The notes beneath the pieces were generated by a model, which ran no database searches, was not told where the DNA came from, and saw nothing but the letters and a program-made list of their open reading frames with translations. Of a stretch of 64,000 bases of DNA, positions 54,172 to 62,382 are shown one piece after another. Made by a program: the position numbers and the translations under genes. The stretch spans positions 1-64,000 of the forward strand of contig NZ_JAAGWK010000019.1 in assembly GCF_010685995.1 (NCBI RefSeq), in the 5' to 3' direction. Origin of the DNA: Goekera deserti (GTDB lineage: Bacteria > Actinomycetota > Actinomycetes > Mycobacteriales > Geodermatophilaceae). How positions within the stretch are numbered: the stretch's first letter is position 1; each line of letters starts with the position of its first letter.

Positions 54172-55107
54172 TCAGGCGGTGGGCAGCCGGTCCAGGGCGG
54201 CGAGCACCTCGTCGACGGTGACCGCCGCCAGGGCCGGGTCGAGCGTGCTGCCGTGCGGGTCACCCGCGCCGCCGTGCACCTCGCCGTGCCACAGCACCAC
54301 GTGCTGCGGACGGCGGGGCGGACCCCACAGCGCCGGTGACACCGGGCCGAACAGCACCACCGAGGGACGCCGGTAGGCGCTGGCCAGGTGCGCGACCCCG
54401 GTGTCCCCGCACACCACCAGCCGGGCCGCCGCCACGACCCCGGCCAGCTCCACGGAGCTGGTGCGGCCGGCCAGCACGGCGTCGGCGTCCAGGCCGGCCC
54501 GCCGGGCGACGTCCTCGGCGAGCGCGCGCTCGGCCGGCCCGCCGGTGACCCGCACGTCGTGCCCGGTCGCGGCGAGGTGCGCGGCGACCGCGGCGAACCG
54601 CTCCGGCGGCCACCGCCGTCCCGGGTAGGCCGCGCCGGGGTGCACGACGGTGACCCCAGCGGCGACCGGCGGACCGGGCGGGACGGCGAGGTCCAGGGCG
54701 TCGGGGTCGCAGGTGACGCCCAGGCCCTCCTCGACCAGCCGGCACCAGCGGCGCACCTCGTGCTCGTCGGGGTACCAGCGCGGCCCGGGGTAGCCGGGAC
54801 TGTCGAAGGTGAGCAGCCGCATCGGGTGCAGGTCGGCCACCACCACGTGCGACAGCGGGCCCTTGCCGTGCAGGTCGACGGCGAGCTCCGGTGCGGGCCG
54901 GTCCCAGTCCAGCGGCTGCAGCTCACCGGCGGTGAGCACCTCGTCGACGGCCTCGACCAGCCCGGCGAGTGGGGCCAGCGCCGGGGTGGTGGCCAGCACC
55001 AGCCGGTGCCCGGGCACCGCCGCCCGGATGCCCCGGACAGCCGGCACGCCGGTCAGCAGGTCCCCCAGCCCCAGCGGCCGCAGCACCACCGCCACCGGCG
55101 CCGGCAT
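54172..55107 (-). CDS. GT9 heptosyltransferase-like glycosyltransferase 1
   Basis: This 311-residue GT9 enzyme is of the ADP-heptose transferase (WaaC/WaaF) family. The N-terminal LRPLGLGDLLTGVPAVRGI carries the acceptor-side GD motif. The C-terminal donor domain has VTVVHPGAAYPGRRWPPERF, VTGGPAERALAE and the GDTGVAHLASAYRRP motif with the histidine that contacts the nucleotide sugar. It lies last in the operon, five bases after hldE, and most likely transfers heptose made by this cluster. The start is ATG at 55107. Confidence 0.9.
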   Translation of the reverse strand: MPAPVAVVLRPLGLGDLLTGVPAVRGIRAAVPGHRLVLATTPALAPLAGLVEAVDEVLTAGELQPLDWDRPAPELAVDLHGKGPLSHVVVADLHPMRLLTFDSPGYPGPRWYPDEHEVRRWCRLVEEGLGVTCDPDALDLAVPPGPPVAAGVTVVHPGAAYPGRRWPPERFAAVAAHLAATGHDVRVTGGPAERALAEDVARRAGLDADAVLAGRTSSVELAGVVAAARLVVCGDTGVAHLASAYRRPSVVLFGPVSPALWGPPRRPQHVVLWHGEVHGGAGDPHGSTLDPALAAVTVDEVLAALDRLPTA

Positions 55108-55112
55108 CGCGG

Positions 55113-56567
55113 TCAGCGTCTGTCCCGGCCCTGCTGCAGGGGCCCGCGCTGAGCTCGCGGAGCGTGGGGGGGAGCAGGGTCCTCCGACTTCGATCGTTCG
55201 ACCAGTGCGGTGGTCGAGTGGCCGTCGAGGTAGGGCAGGACCACGGGCTGGCCGCCCCAGCGGGCCAGCACCTCGGCCTCGGGCAGCGGGGCGCCGGCGT
55301 AGTCCCCGCCCTTGGCCCAGATGTCCGGCCGGACCCGCTCCAGCACCTGGGCCGGGGTGTCCTCCTCGAAGACGACGACGGCGTCGACGAACTCCAGCGC
55401 CTCGAGCACGCGGGCCCGGTCACCGGCGGCCACCAGCGGGCGGGTCGGGCCCTTGAGCCGGCGCACCGAGTCGTCGGAGTTGATGCACACCACCAGGCAG
55501 TCGCCCAGCCCGCGGGCGGCGCGCAGCGTGGCCACGTGCCCGGGGTGCAGCAGGTCGAAGCAGCCCCCGGTGGCCACGACGGTGCCGCCGGCGGCACGCA
55601 CCCGGGCGAGGACGGCGTCCGCGTCGCCGGGAGCGGGCCGGGTCGCGGCGGTGGTGTCCCAGGCGGCCGCGCCACCGCGGGCGACGAAGGCCGAGGCCGC
55701 GGCGACGGCACCGGCCACTGCCTCGCCGGTCACCGCCCCGCCGGCGAGCAGCACGGTGGCCGCGGCGGCGAAGGCGTCGCCGGCGCCGCACGGGTCACCG
55801 GTGGCCGGCTCGGCCGGCACCACGACGGGCGTGCCCTCCCCGTAGCTGAGCAGGGCGCCGCGCGCGCCGAGGGTGACCGCGACCGCACCCACGCCCCAGT
55901 GCCGGATCAGCGTCTCGGCCTGGGTGCGCACCTCGTGCAGCCCGGTACCGGAGCTGGTCCAGCCCGCGTCGGCGGCCACCCGGGCGGCCTCCGCGCCGTT
56001 CGGGGTGACCAGCCGGGCGGTGGGCACCGGGTCGGCACCGCGCGGGTGCGGGTCCCAGACCAGCGGTCCACCGGCGTCCTGCAGCGCCGCCCGGACGCCG
56101 GGGTCGGCGGTGGTGCCGCGGCCGTAGTCGGCCACCAGCACCGCGGCGGCCCCGGCGATCACCTCGCGGGCCTGCTCGGGCAGGGCGCCGAGGGTCACCC
56201 GCGGGCTCCCGCTGTCCAGCCGGACGACGGACTGGTCGCCCACCCGCACGCGCTGCTTCACCGGCGTGCCGCCGTGAGCCGGGATCGCGACCAGCCGAAC
56301 CCGCCCGGCCAGCAGCGCCCGCAGCCGGGCGGCACCCTCGTCGTCGTCCAGCGGGGTGACCAGGACGACCTCGCGGTCGCCGGCCGCGCGGGCCGCGAGC
56401 ACCGCGGCCAGCGCGGCGCCGCCGGGGCGCTCGCGGCGCACGACGTCCTCCACCACGGGCACCGGGGCGTCCGGGGTCAGCCGGTGCGCGGTACCGACCA
56501 GGTCGACGTCGAGCAGGGCGTCCCCGACCACGACGACCGGCGCTCGGCCGGCGGGTGCGCGCCTCAC
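55113..56567 (-). CDS. hldE: Bifunctional heptose kinase/adenylyltransferase HldE
   Basis: This 484-residue two-domain enzyme phosphorylates D-glycero-D-manno-heptose 7-phosphate at C1 and later adds AMP to give ADP-heptose. The PfkB kinase domain (1-320) has VVVVGDALLDVDL and the ATP/catalytic loop GDPCGAGDAF (G261-D264). The nucleotidyltransferase domain has TGGCFDLLHPGHVATLRAAR (H341 and H344) and INSDDSVRRLKGPTRP. The order matches E. coli HldE. The start is GTG at 56567, overlapping the gmhA stop. The last 19 residues or so are encoded by a family A palindrome and look adventitious. Confidence 0.93.
   Translation of the reverse strand: MRRAPAGRAPVVVVGDALLDVDLVGTAHRLTPDAPVPVVEDVVRRERPGGAALAAVLAARAAGDREVVLVTPLDDDEGAARLRALLAGRVRLVAIPAHGGTPVKQRVRVGDQSVVRLDSGSPRVTLGALPEQAREVIAGAAAVLVADYGRGTTADPGVRAALQDAGGPLVWDPHPRGADPVPTARLVTPNGAEAARVAADAGWTSSGTGLHEVRTQAETLIRHWGVGAVAVTLGARGALLSYGEGTPVVVPAEPATGDPCGAGDAFAAAATVLLAGGAVTGEAVAGAVAAASAFVARGGAAAWDTTAATRPAPGDADAVLARVRAAGGTVVATGGCFDLLHPGHVATLRAARGLGDCLVVCINSDDSVRRLKGPTRPLVAAGDRARVLEALEFVDAVVVFEEDTPAQVLERVRPDIWAKGGDYAGAPLPEAEVLARWGGQPVVLPYLDGHSTTALVERSKSEDPAPPHAPRAQRGPLQQGRDRR
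55129..55186. repeat. Dispersed palindromic repeat, family A, copy 3
   Basis: CCCTGCT (55129-55135) pairs with AGCAGGG (55173-55179), and the inside contains CTGCAGGGGCCCGC and GAGCTCGCGGAG, a diverged form of the family A interior. GGTCCTCC follows. It lies within the 3' end of hldE and supplies its final codons. Confidence 0.65.
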
Positions 56568-57256
56568 GCACCCACCCCGGCGCCCAGGGACGGCCGGGCC
56601 TGCACCGCGGTGGTGTTCGGGGCGGCATCGTCCAGCCGCTCGAGGACGGCGGTGTCGAAGGCGGCGCAGATCAGGTGCAGCCCGACCAGGTGGCACTCCT
56701 GCACGGTGGCCGTCCACGGCGAGTCGATGCACAGGGCCTCGTCGGCGGCGGCGGCGAGCGGGTTGGGCGCCGGGCCGGTCATGGCCAGCACGGTCAGCCC
56801 GGCGGCGCGACCACGCTCGGCGGCGGCCACGATGTTCGGGCTGCGGCCGCTGGTCGACAGCAGCACCAGCACGTCCCCGGGGCGGCCGTGCGCCTCGACC
56901 TGGCGGGCGAAGAGCTCCTCGGGCGGGTAGTCGTTGGCGATCGAGGTGATGCTCGAGGTCTCCGCGGTCAGGCAGATGGCCGAGTAGGGCGGGCGCTCGG
57001 CCCGGTACCGGCCGACCAGCTCGGCGGTCAGGTGCTGCGCCTGGGCCGCGCTGCCACCGTTGCCGGCGGCCAGCAGCCGCCCGCGCCCGGGGCCGGCCAG
57101 CACGTCGGCGACGTGCCGGCCCCAGCGGTCGATCAGGTCGACCTGGCGGGACACGTCGGCCAGCGCGGCGGCCAGGGAGCTCACGTGGTCGTGACCGGTG
57201 AGGTGCGTGCAGACGTCGGGCGAGACGATCTCGTGGCGCAGGGGCTGGACGTTCAC
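56564..57256 (-). CDS. gmhA: Sedoheptulose-7-phosphate isomerase
   Basis: This 230-residue SIS-domain isomerase makes D-glycero-D-manno-heptose 7-phosphate from sedoheptulose 7-phosphate, the first step of the pathway. The phosphate sites are GNGGSA (65-70) and STSGRS (134-139). The metal ligands of GmhA are recognisable as H75 and E79 in QHLTAELVGRY and the Q and H of VQECHLVGLH. The start is GTG at 57256, with GGAGGT upstream. The stop overlaps hldE. DiaA-type DNA-replication proteins share the fold, but the context favours GmhA. Confidence 0.92.
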   Translation of the reverse strand: MNVQPLRHEIVSPDVCTHLTGHDHVSSLAAALADVSRQVDLIDRWGRHVADVLAGPGRGRLLAAGNGGSAAQAQHLTAELVGRYRAERPPYSAICLTAETSSITSIANDYPPEELFARQVEAHGRPGDVLVLLSTSGRSPNIVAAAERGRAAGLTVLAMTGPAPNPLAAAADEALCIDSPWTATVQECHLVGLHLICAAFDTAVLERLDDAAPNTTAVQARPSLGAGVGA

Positions 57257-57336
57257 GGGGTTACCTCCACGGGAGCTGGGGACGCCGCGACGGTCTGCTC
57301 CGTCGGGCGTGCGTGCTGTCGGTCGGTCGGGGGGGG

Positions 57337-58596
57337 TCACCGGGCGACGTCGACCGGGCGGGCCCGGCCGAGCACCTGGGCGTAGACGGACTCGGTGTCC
57401 GCGCACACCCGCGACCAGCGGTACCGGGCGTGGGCGCGGACCACCCCGGCCCGGCTGTAGGCAGCCCGGCGGGCGTCGTCGGCGAGCAGGCCGGCGATCG
57501 TGCGGCCCAGCGCGGCGGGGTCGCGCGGGGGCACCAGGTCCCCGGTCACGCCGTCGGCGACGCTGTCGACCAGCCCGCCGACGGCGGTCGCCACCACCGG
57601 CCGGCCGCAGGCCATCGCCTCCAGCGGGGTGATCCCGAACGGCTCGTACCAGGGGACGGCGAGCACGACGTCGGCCGAGCGCACCCAGGCCGGCACGTCG
57701 GCGCGGGCCACGCTGCCGGTGAACACCAGCCGGTCGGCCACCCCCGCCTCGACGGCGACGTCGCGCAGCCGGCCCACCTCGGGGTCGGCGTCCAGCCGGT
57801 CGGCAGGTGGGCCGCCGACGACCACGAGCTCCGCGCCGGGGACGGCGGCCAGCGCCCGGACGGCGTCGTCCTGGCCCTTGCGCTCGACCAGCCGGCCCAG
57901 CACGAGCAGCCGCTGCCGGGGGCCGCGCGGGGCGACCGGCCCGTGCGGGGTGAACACGTCGGTGTCCACCCCGCACGGGACCACGGACACCCCACCGGTG
58001 CGGCCCAGCCGGCGCAGCTCGAACACCTCGTCGCTGCAGGTGGCCACGATCTGGTCGGCGCGGCGGCAGATGTCCCGCTCGATCTCCAGCCGGCCGGCCG
58101 GGCTGGGGTCGGCGGCCCCCTGGTGGCGGCGCTTCACCGCGCCCAGGGCGTGGAAGGTCTGCACCACCGGGACGGGACGGCCCACGGCCTCGACGGCGTC
58201 CAGGGTGGCCAGCCCGCTCATCCAGAAGTGCGCGTGCACCACGTCGGGCAGGTCGGCCGACCAGCTCTCGGCGAGCCGGGCGGCGAAGTCGGCCATGTGC
58301 GGCAGCAGGTCGTCCTTGGGCACCACGGCCGCGGGCCCGGCGGTGACGTGCTCGACGGTGTACCCGTCCGGGGTCAGCACCCGGTCGGGCAGCGCCGGGT
58401 CGTCCCGCCGGGTGGCGACCGTGACGTCGTGGCCGCGCCGGGCCAGACCGGCGGCGAGCTCCGCGACGTGCACGTTCTGTCCGCCCGCGTCGACCCCGCC
58501 GAGTGTCGCGAGCGGGCTGGCGTGCTCGCTGACCAGGCCGATCCGCAGCGGCCGGGCGCGGCGGCCGGCCGCGGCGCGGCCGGGCCGTGCGGTCAC
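57337..58596 (-). CDS. GT4 glycosyltransferase
   Basis: This 419-residue retaining glycosyltransferase of family GT4 has a GT-B fold. The N-terminal SEHASPLATLGGVDAGGQNV carries the glycine-rich loop of sucrose-phosphate-synthase or MshA-like members; VHAHFWMSGLA, GVDTDVFTP and the donor-binding EPFGITPLEAMACGRPVVAT follow. It presumably adds a sugar to the heptose-containing glycan. The start is GTG at 58596, overlapping the upstream gene as GTGA. The donor and acceptor are not known. Confidence 0.88.
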   Translation of the reverse strand: MTARPGRAAAGRRARPLRIGLVSEHASPLATLGGVDAGGQNVHVAELAAGLARRGHDVTVATRRDDPALPDRVLTPDGYTVEHVTAGPAAVVPKDDLLPHMADFAARLAESWSADLPDVVHAHFWMSGLATLDAVEAVGRPVPVVQTFHALGAVKRRHQGAADPSPAGRLEIERDICRRADQIVATCSDEVFELRRLGRTGGVSVVPCGVDTDVFTPHGPVAPRGPRQRLLVLGRLVERKGQDDAVRALAAVPGAELVVVGGPPADRLDADPEVGRLRDVAVEAGVADRLVFTGSVARADVPAWVRSADVVLAVPWYEPFGITPLEAMACGRPVVATAVGGLVDSVADGVTGDLVPPRDPAALGRTIAGLLADDARRAAYSRAGVVRAHARYRWSRVCADTESVYAQVLGRARPVDVAR

Positions 58597-59573
58597 CGGG
58601 TCACCTCGGCCAGCAGCTCGTCCCACTCGCGCAGGAACCGGGCCAGCCCGTAGCGGTCCAGGGCAGCGGCGCGGGCGGCCTTGCCGGCCAGCCGGGCGGC
58701 CTCCTCGTCGTGCAGGAAGGTGCGGACGGCGTCCCACAGCACCTCCGGCCGGGTGGACAGCACGCCGGCCGCGGCCGGCACCGCCTCCACCGCCTCGGTG
58801 GTGGCCAGCGCGACCACCGGCATGCCCAGGTGCATGGCCTCCAGCAGCGACAGGCCGAGCGACGTCCAGCGGACCGGGTGCACGTACACCCGGCGGCGGG
58901 CGAGTTCGGCGTGCATCGCGTGCTGCGGCGGGTCGTCGTGCAGCGCGACCCGGCCGGGGTCCAGGCCGTAGCGCTCGTGCAGGCCGGCCAGGCCCATGCC
59001 GAAGACGTCGACCGGGGCGACGGCGGCCAGGCCGGGGAGCAGGTCGCCACCGGTGGTGCGGCCCCGGCGCACCGGCTCGTTGACCACGACGGCGGCACGG
59101 GCCAGCTCGCCGGTCCACCGCTCGCCGGGGTCGACGATGCCGTGCTCGATCACCGTGGTGGGTGCCCGGCCGTTGTCGTAGAACAGCCGGTTGAAGTGGG
59201 TGACGTGCGCGATCGGGACGTCGTCCCGGTCGGCCAGCGGGTGCCGGGCGTCGGGCACCGGGCCGTCCTCGGGGCCCGTTCCAGGTGCGTTGTGCTCCAG
59301 GAAGACCGCGGGCAGGTCGACGCCGGGCTCGCGGCCCAGCCACTCCCGCACCAGCTCCAGGTCCCGGGTGCGCTGCAGCACGACGACGTCGACGTGCTCG
59401 GTGCGCAGCCGGTCGTGCGGCACCTCGCGCACGCTCGCCGGCCAGTCCCAGGTGCGGGCGCGGCCCAGGCCGTCGGCGTCCCGGTCGGGGGTCACCGGCA
59501 GCAGGTACTCGTGCCGGCCCTGGACGAACGCCGTCGTCCAGGAGCCGTGCACGTGCCACAGCAGGATCTTCAC
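58593..59573 (-). CDS. GT-B glycosyltransferase (GT4-like)
   Basis: This 326-residue putative glycosyltransferase begins VKILLWHVHGSWTTAFVQGR and has LEHNAPGTGPEDG, a middle VDVFGMGLAGLHERYG, and the GT-B donor region VYVHPVRWTSLGLSLLEAMH with GMPVVAL. Although short for GT4, the C-terminal E-x7-E-type segment fits. The start is GTG at 59573, with AGGAG seven bases upstream. The upstream GT9 gene overlaps it by four bases. Confidence 0.8.
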   Translation of the reverse strand: MKILLWHVHGSWTTAFVQGRHEYLLPVTPDRDADGLGRARTWDWPASVREVPHDRLRTEHVDVVVLQRTRDLELVREWLGREPGVDLPAVFLEHNAPGTGPEDGPVPDARHPLADRDDVPIAHVTHFNRLFYDNGRAPTTVIEHGIVDPGERWTGELARAAVVVNEPVRRGRTTGGDLLPGLAAVAPVDVFGMGLAGLHERYGLDPGRVALHDDPPQHAMHAELARRRVYVHPVRWTSLGLSLLEAMHLGMPVVALATTEAVEAVPAAAGVLSTRPEVLWDAVRTFLHDEEAARLAGKAARAAALDRYGLARFLREWDELLAEVTR

Positions 59574-60703
59574 GTCGCACTCCTCCACGATCCGGCTCTC
59601 CGTACAGGAAGTGCCGCGCTCTCTGTACAGAAAGCGGAGCTCGGGGGGTCGCCGGCCAGCGTGCGGACGGCGGTGACCACGTCGGCGGCGGTCACCGACG
59701 TCAGGCAGGGGTGCCCGACCACCGGGCAGTCCCGCGCGCGACTGTCCCGGCAGGCCGCGGACTGGTCGCCGAGCAGCACGGTCGGCACGCCGTAGGGCGC
59801 CCACCGCACGGCCGGCACGACCGGGGCGAACAGCGACACCACCGGCGTGCCCACCGCGGCGGCGAGGTGCGCGGGCCCGGTGTTGCCGACCACCACGGCG
59901 GCGGCGCCGTCCAGCAGACCGGCCATCTCGGCCAGGGTGGTGGCCCCGCCGAGGTCGGTGCCGCGGGTGCCGGCGACCGCGGCGGTCAGCTCGCGCTCCC
60001 CCGGCCCCCCGGTGACCAGCACCTGCCAGCCGTCGTCGGCCAGCGCCTCGACGGCCTCCGCGCAGCGGTGCGCCGGCCAGGCCCGGGCGGGCACCGAGGC
60101 ACCGGGGTGCAGCACGACGTGGCTGCCGGGCTCGTACGGCGAGGCGGGCAGTGGACGGCGCACGGCGAGCCGGCCGTCGTCGCCGTCCGGGAGGTCGAAG
60201 CCGGCGGCGCGGGCCAGGGACAGCGCGCGCTCGGGCTCGGGCAGGTCGTCGGGCAGCCGGTGCCGCACGTCCAGCAGCGACCCGGGGTAGTCCACGCTGA
60301 TCGCGCTCACCCGGGGCACGCCTGCGGTGCGCAGCACCAGCGCCAGCGGCAGGGGCGACTGGTGGAAGGAGGTGACCACCAGCGCCTCGACGAGGTCGAG
60401 TGCGGCCAGCCGGGCGGTCAGCGCGGCGAGGTCGTCGGCGTCCACCGGCTCGGGTGCGGGGTCGATCCACGGGCAGCGCCAGGTGAGCACCTCGTCGACG
60501 CCGGGCAGCAGCTCGGCTGCGGCGGCCCCGTGCGGGCCGGCCAGGAACACCACGCGGTCGCAGCCGGCCGCGACCGCGCGCACCGCGGGCCCGGCCAGCA
60601 GCACGTCCCCGGCGTTGTCCAGCCGGGCGACCAGCACGGTCCGCGGTCGCCGCACGTGCAGCGCGGACGTGCCGGTGCGGGGTCCGGTGAGCGACACGCT
60701 CAC
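59570..60703 (-). CDS. GT9 heptosyltransferase-like glycosyltransferase 2
   Basis: This 377-residue GT9 enzyme is related to the one at 54172. The N-terminus has VLVARLDNAGDVLLAGPAVRAV; the donor domain has SHVVLHPGASVPARAWPAHR, LVTGGPGERELT and VVVGNTGPAHLAAAVGTPVV. A cysteine pair near residues 332-343 (CRDSRARDCPVVGHPC) follows. The last 25 residues or so (SSAFCTESAALPVRRAG onwards) are encoded by two family C palindromes. The start is GTG at 60703, overlapping the upstream fusion gene as GTGA. Confidence 0.88.
   Translation of the reverse strand: MSVSLTGPRTGTSALHVRRPRTVLVARLDNAGDVLLAGPAVRAVAAGCDRVVFLAGPHGAAAAELLPGVDEVLTWRCPWIDPAPEPVDADDLAALTARLAALDLVEALVVTSFHQSPLPLALVLRTAGVPRVSAISVDYPGSLLDVRHRLPDDLPEPERALSLARAAGFDLPDGDDGRLAVRRPLPASPYEPGSHVVLHPGASVPARAWPAHRCAEAVEALADDGWQVLVTGGPGERELTAAVAGTRGTDLGGATTLAEMAGLLDGAAAVVVGNTGPAHLAAAVGTPVVSLFAPVVPAVRWAPYGVPTVLLGDQSAACRDSRARDCPVVGHPCLTSVTAADVVTAVRTLAGDPPSSAFCTESAALPVRRAGSWRSAT
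59593..59637. repeat. Dispersed palindromic repeat, family C, copies 3 and 4
   Basis: Two imperfect copies lie at about 59593-59615 (core CCGTACAGG) and 59614-59637 (CCGCGCTCTCTGTACAGAAAGCGG). They form the 3' end of the GT9 gene, immediately before the start of the next gene, and continue into its ribosome-binding region. Confidence 0.7.
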
Positions 60704-62199
60704 CAGGAGCCGGCCAGGACGTCGTCCACCGCATCGGTCAGCGTGGCGGCCCGACGGGCGGCGGCCCGCACCTCACCGGGCAGCGTGACCGGCGTCGGCA
60801 CCAGCACGCCCACCGCCCCGGCGGCCTCGGCGGCGCCCACGTCGGCGGCGATGTCGCCGATCAGCACGCAGCGGGCCGGCTGCACGCCGAGCGCGGCGCA
60901 CGCATCGGTGACCATGCCCGGGGCGGGCTTGCGGCAGCGGCAGCCGTCGTCCGGTGCGTGCGGGCAGACCTGCACGGTGTCGAAGGGCCCCAGCAGCTGC
61001 TCGACCCGGGCGTTGACGGCGTCCACCTGGTCACGGGTGAGCAGGCAGCGGCCCACCCCGCTCTGGTTGGTGACCAGGCCGGTGCGCACGCCGCGGGCAC
61101 GCAGGGCGTCCAGCGCGGCGCGGGCGCCGTCGACCGGGCGGACCTGATCGGGGTCGCCGTTGTAGGGCACGTCGTGCACCAGGGTGCCGTCGCGGTCGAA
61201 GAGCACCAGGTCGGGCAGGCCGCGCCACGGCGTGACCCGGCGGTGCTGCACGACCCCGCGGACCAGGTGCCCGACGGCCAGCGGTGGGATGGCCACGCTG
61301 GTCAGCGCCATGGTGGCCACCTCGGCGGGGTCCCGCGGGCCCGGGGCGATCCGGGCCCAGGCGAACTCGGCGGTGCCGGCGGCCCAGCCGAGCGCGGCGA
61401 GCGCCGCTGCCCGCGGCCTCCCGGCGAGGCCCAGCCCGACCGCCGCCACGCCCGCCCCGGTGACCGCCAGGTGCTGCGGACGCCGGCCCACCGGCGCGGC
61501 CGCACGCTCGCGCCAGCCCGGCCCGTGCAGCCGGCGCATGAGGACGTCGTCGGCGTTGCCGGCCTGCACCCGCACGCTGACCCGGCGGTCGACCGGGCGC
61601 ACCGGGTGCGTGATCCGCCGCCGGCCCACCACGAGCCGCGCGCCGGTGTCCATCACCCGCAGCGCGAGGTCGGAGTCCTCCCGGAACGCCCGCGGGAACC
61701 GCTCGTCGAAGCCACCGACCTCCGCCAGGGCGGACCGGCGGTAGGCCAGGTCGGCGGTGATCCAGCGGCTGGTCGCCAGGCCGGCGGTGCCGCGCTCCCA
61801 GTCGGTGGGGCGCCGGTGCGCAGGCAGCGGGACGCGCACCCGGCCCTGGCTGCCGGCGACGTCGTCCGGCAGGTCGGCGAGGTCCTCGGCCAGGCGGGCG
61901 TACCAGTCGGGGTCGGGCACCACGTCGTCGTCGAGGAAGGCCGTCCAGGGGGTGCGGGCGGTGCGCCAGCCCAGGTTGCGGGCCCGGGCCGGGCCGCCGC
62001 CCCCGGAGCGGACCACCCGCACCGGCGGCAGCCCCGCCCGCGCGGGCTCCAGCACCGGCCCGGAGGGGCGGTCGTCGACCAGCACGAGCGCGGCCGGACG
62101 CGGGCCGGCGGCACCGGCGAGGGCGTCCAGCAGGGCGTCCAGCGACGGCCGACCGATGGTCGGCACGACGACGGAGACCTGTTCGAGACCGGTGGGCAC
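60700..62199 (-). CDS. Fusion: GT2 glycosyltransferase and GmhB-like heptose-bisphosphate phosphatase
   Basis: This 499-residue protein has two enzymes. Residues 1-230 are a GT2 glycosyltransferase (VSVVVPTIGRPSLDALL, the metal motif FLDDDVVPD, and FREDSDLALRV). Hydrophobic segments at about 245-315 may touch the membrane. Residues 328-499 are a HAD phosphatase of the GmhB/HisB-N kind: FDRDGTLVHDVPYN, LVTNQSGVGR, zinc site C-P-H-x5-C-R-C with RKPAPGM, and IGDIAADVGAAEAAG. In the heptose pathway it would remove the 7-phosphate from heptose 1,7-bisphosphate. The start is the first codon, at 62199, and it heads the operon. Confidence 0.9.
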   Translation of the reverse strand: MPTGLEQVSVVVPTIGRPSLDALLDALAGAAGPRPAALVLVDDRPSGPVLEPARAGLPPVRVVRSGGGGPARARNLGWRTARTPWTAFLDDDVVPDPDWYARLAEDLADLPDDVAGSQGRVRVPLPAHRRPTDWERGTAGLATSRWITADLAYRRSALAEVGGFDERFPRAFREDSDLALRVMDTGARLVVGRRRITHPVRPVDRRVSVRVQAGNADDVLMRRLHGPGWRERAAAPVGRRPQHLAVTGAGVAAVGLGLAGRPRAAALAALGWAAGTAEFAWARIAPGPRDPAEVATMALTSVAIPPLAVGHLVRGVVQHRRVTPWRGLPDLVLFDRDGTLVHDVPYNGDPDQVRPVDGARAALDALRARGVRTGLVTNQSGVGRCLLTRDQVDAVNARVEQLLGPFDTVQVCPHAPDDGCRCRKPAPGMVTDACAALGVQPARCVLIGDIAADVGAAEAAGAVGVLVPTPVTLPGEVRAAARRAATLTDAVDDVLAGSW

Positions 62200-62231
62200 C
62201 CGTGCCTCGTGCCCGGCACGGTCGCCGGGAA

Positions 62232-62253
62232 AACACTACGGCCTTGAAGTGTT
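62232..62253 (-). promoter_or_regulatory. Candidate promoter and operator of the heptose operon
   Basis: On the minus strand TAGTGT (62238-62233) could be the -10 box of the operon, about 35 bp before its first codon. It lies in an inverted repeat AACACT-N10-AGTGTT (62232-62237 and 62248-62253). The rest of 62200-62382 holds a direct repeat GAGGCCCCACCG (two copies near 62310 and 62341) and nothing else recognisable. Confidence 0.4.
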
Positions 62254-62382
62254 GCGATTCACCCAGTTCAGCGACACGGTCGAGGCTCGATCGCACGGAC
62301 TCCCGAGGCCCCACCGTCCTCCGGCCGACGAAGCCGGGAGGCCCCACCGGACTCGAGCCCGAGAAAGTCAGGCGGGGCGGGG

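Noticed and set aside
56564-57256. DiaA-type replication initiator protein
   Set aside because: The SIS fold is shared, but the GmhA metal ligands and overlap with hldE favour the isomerase.
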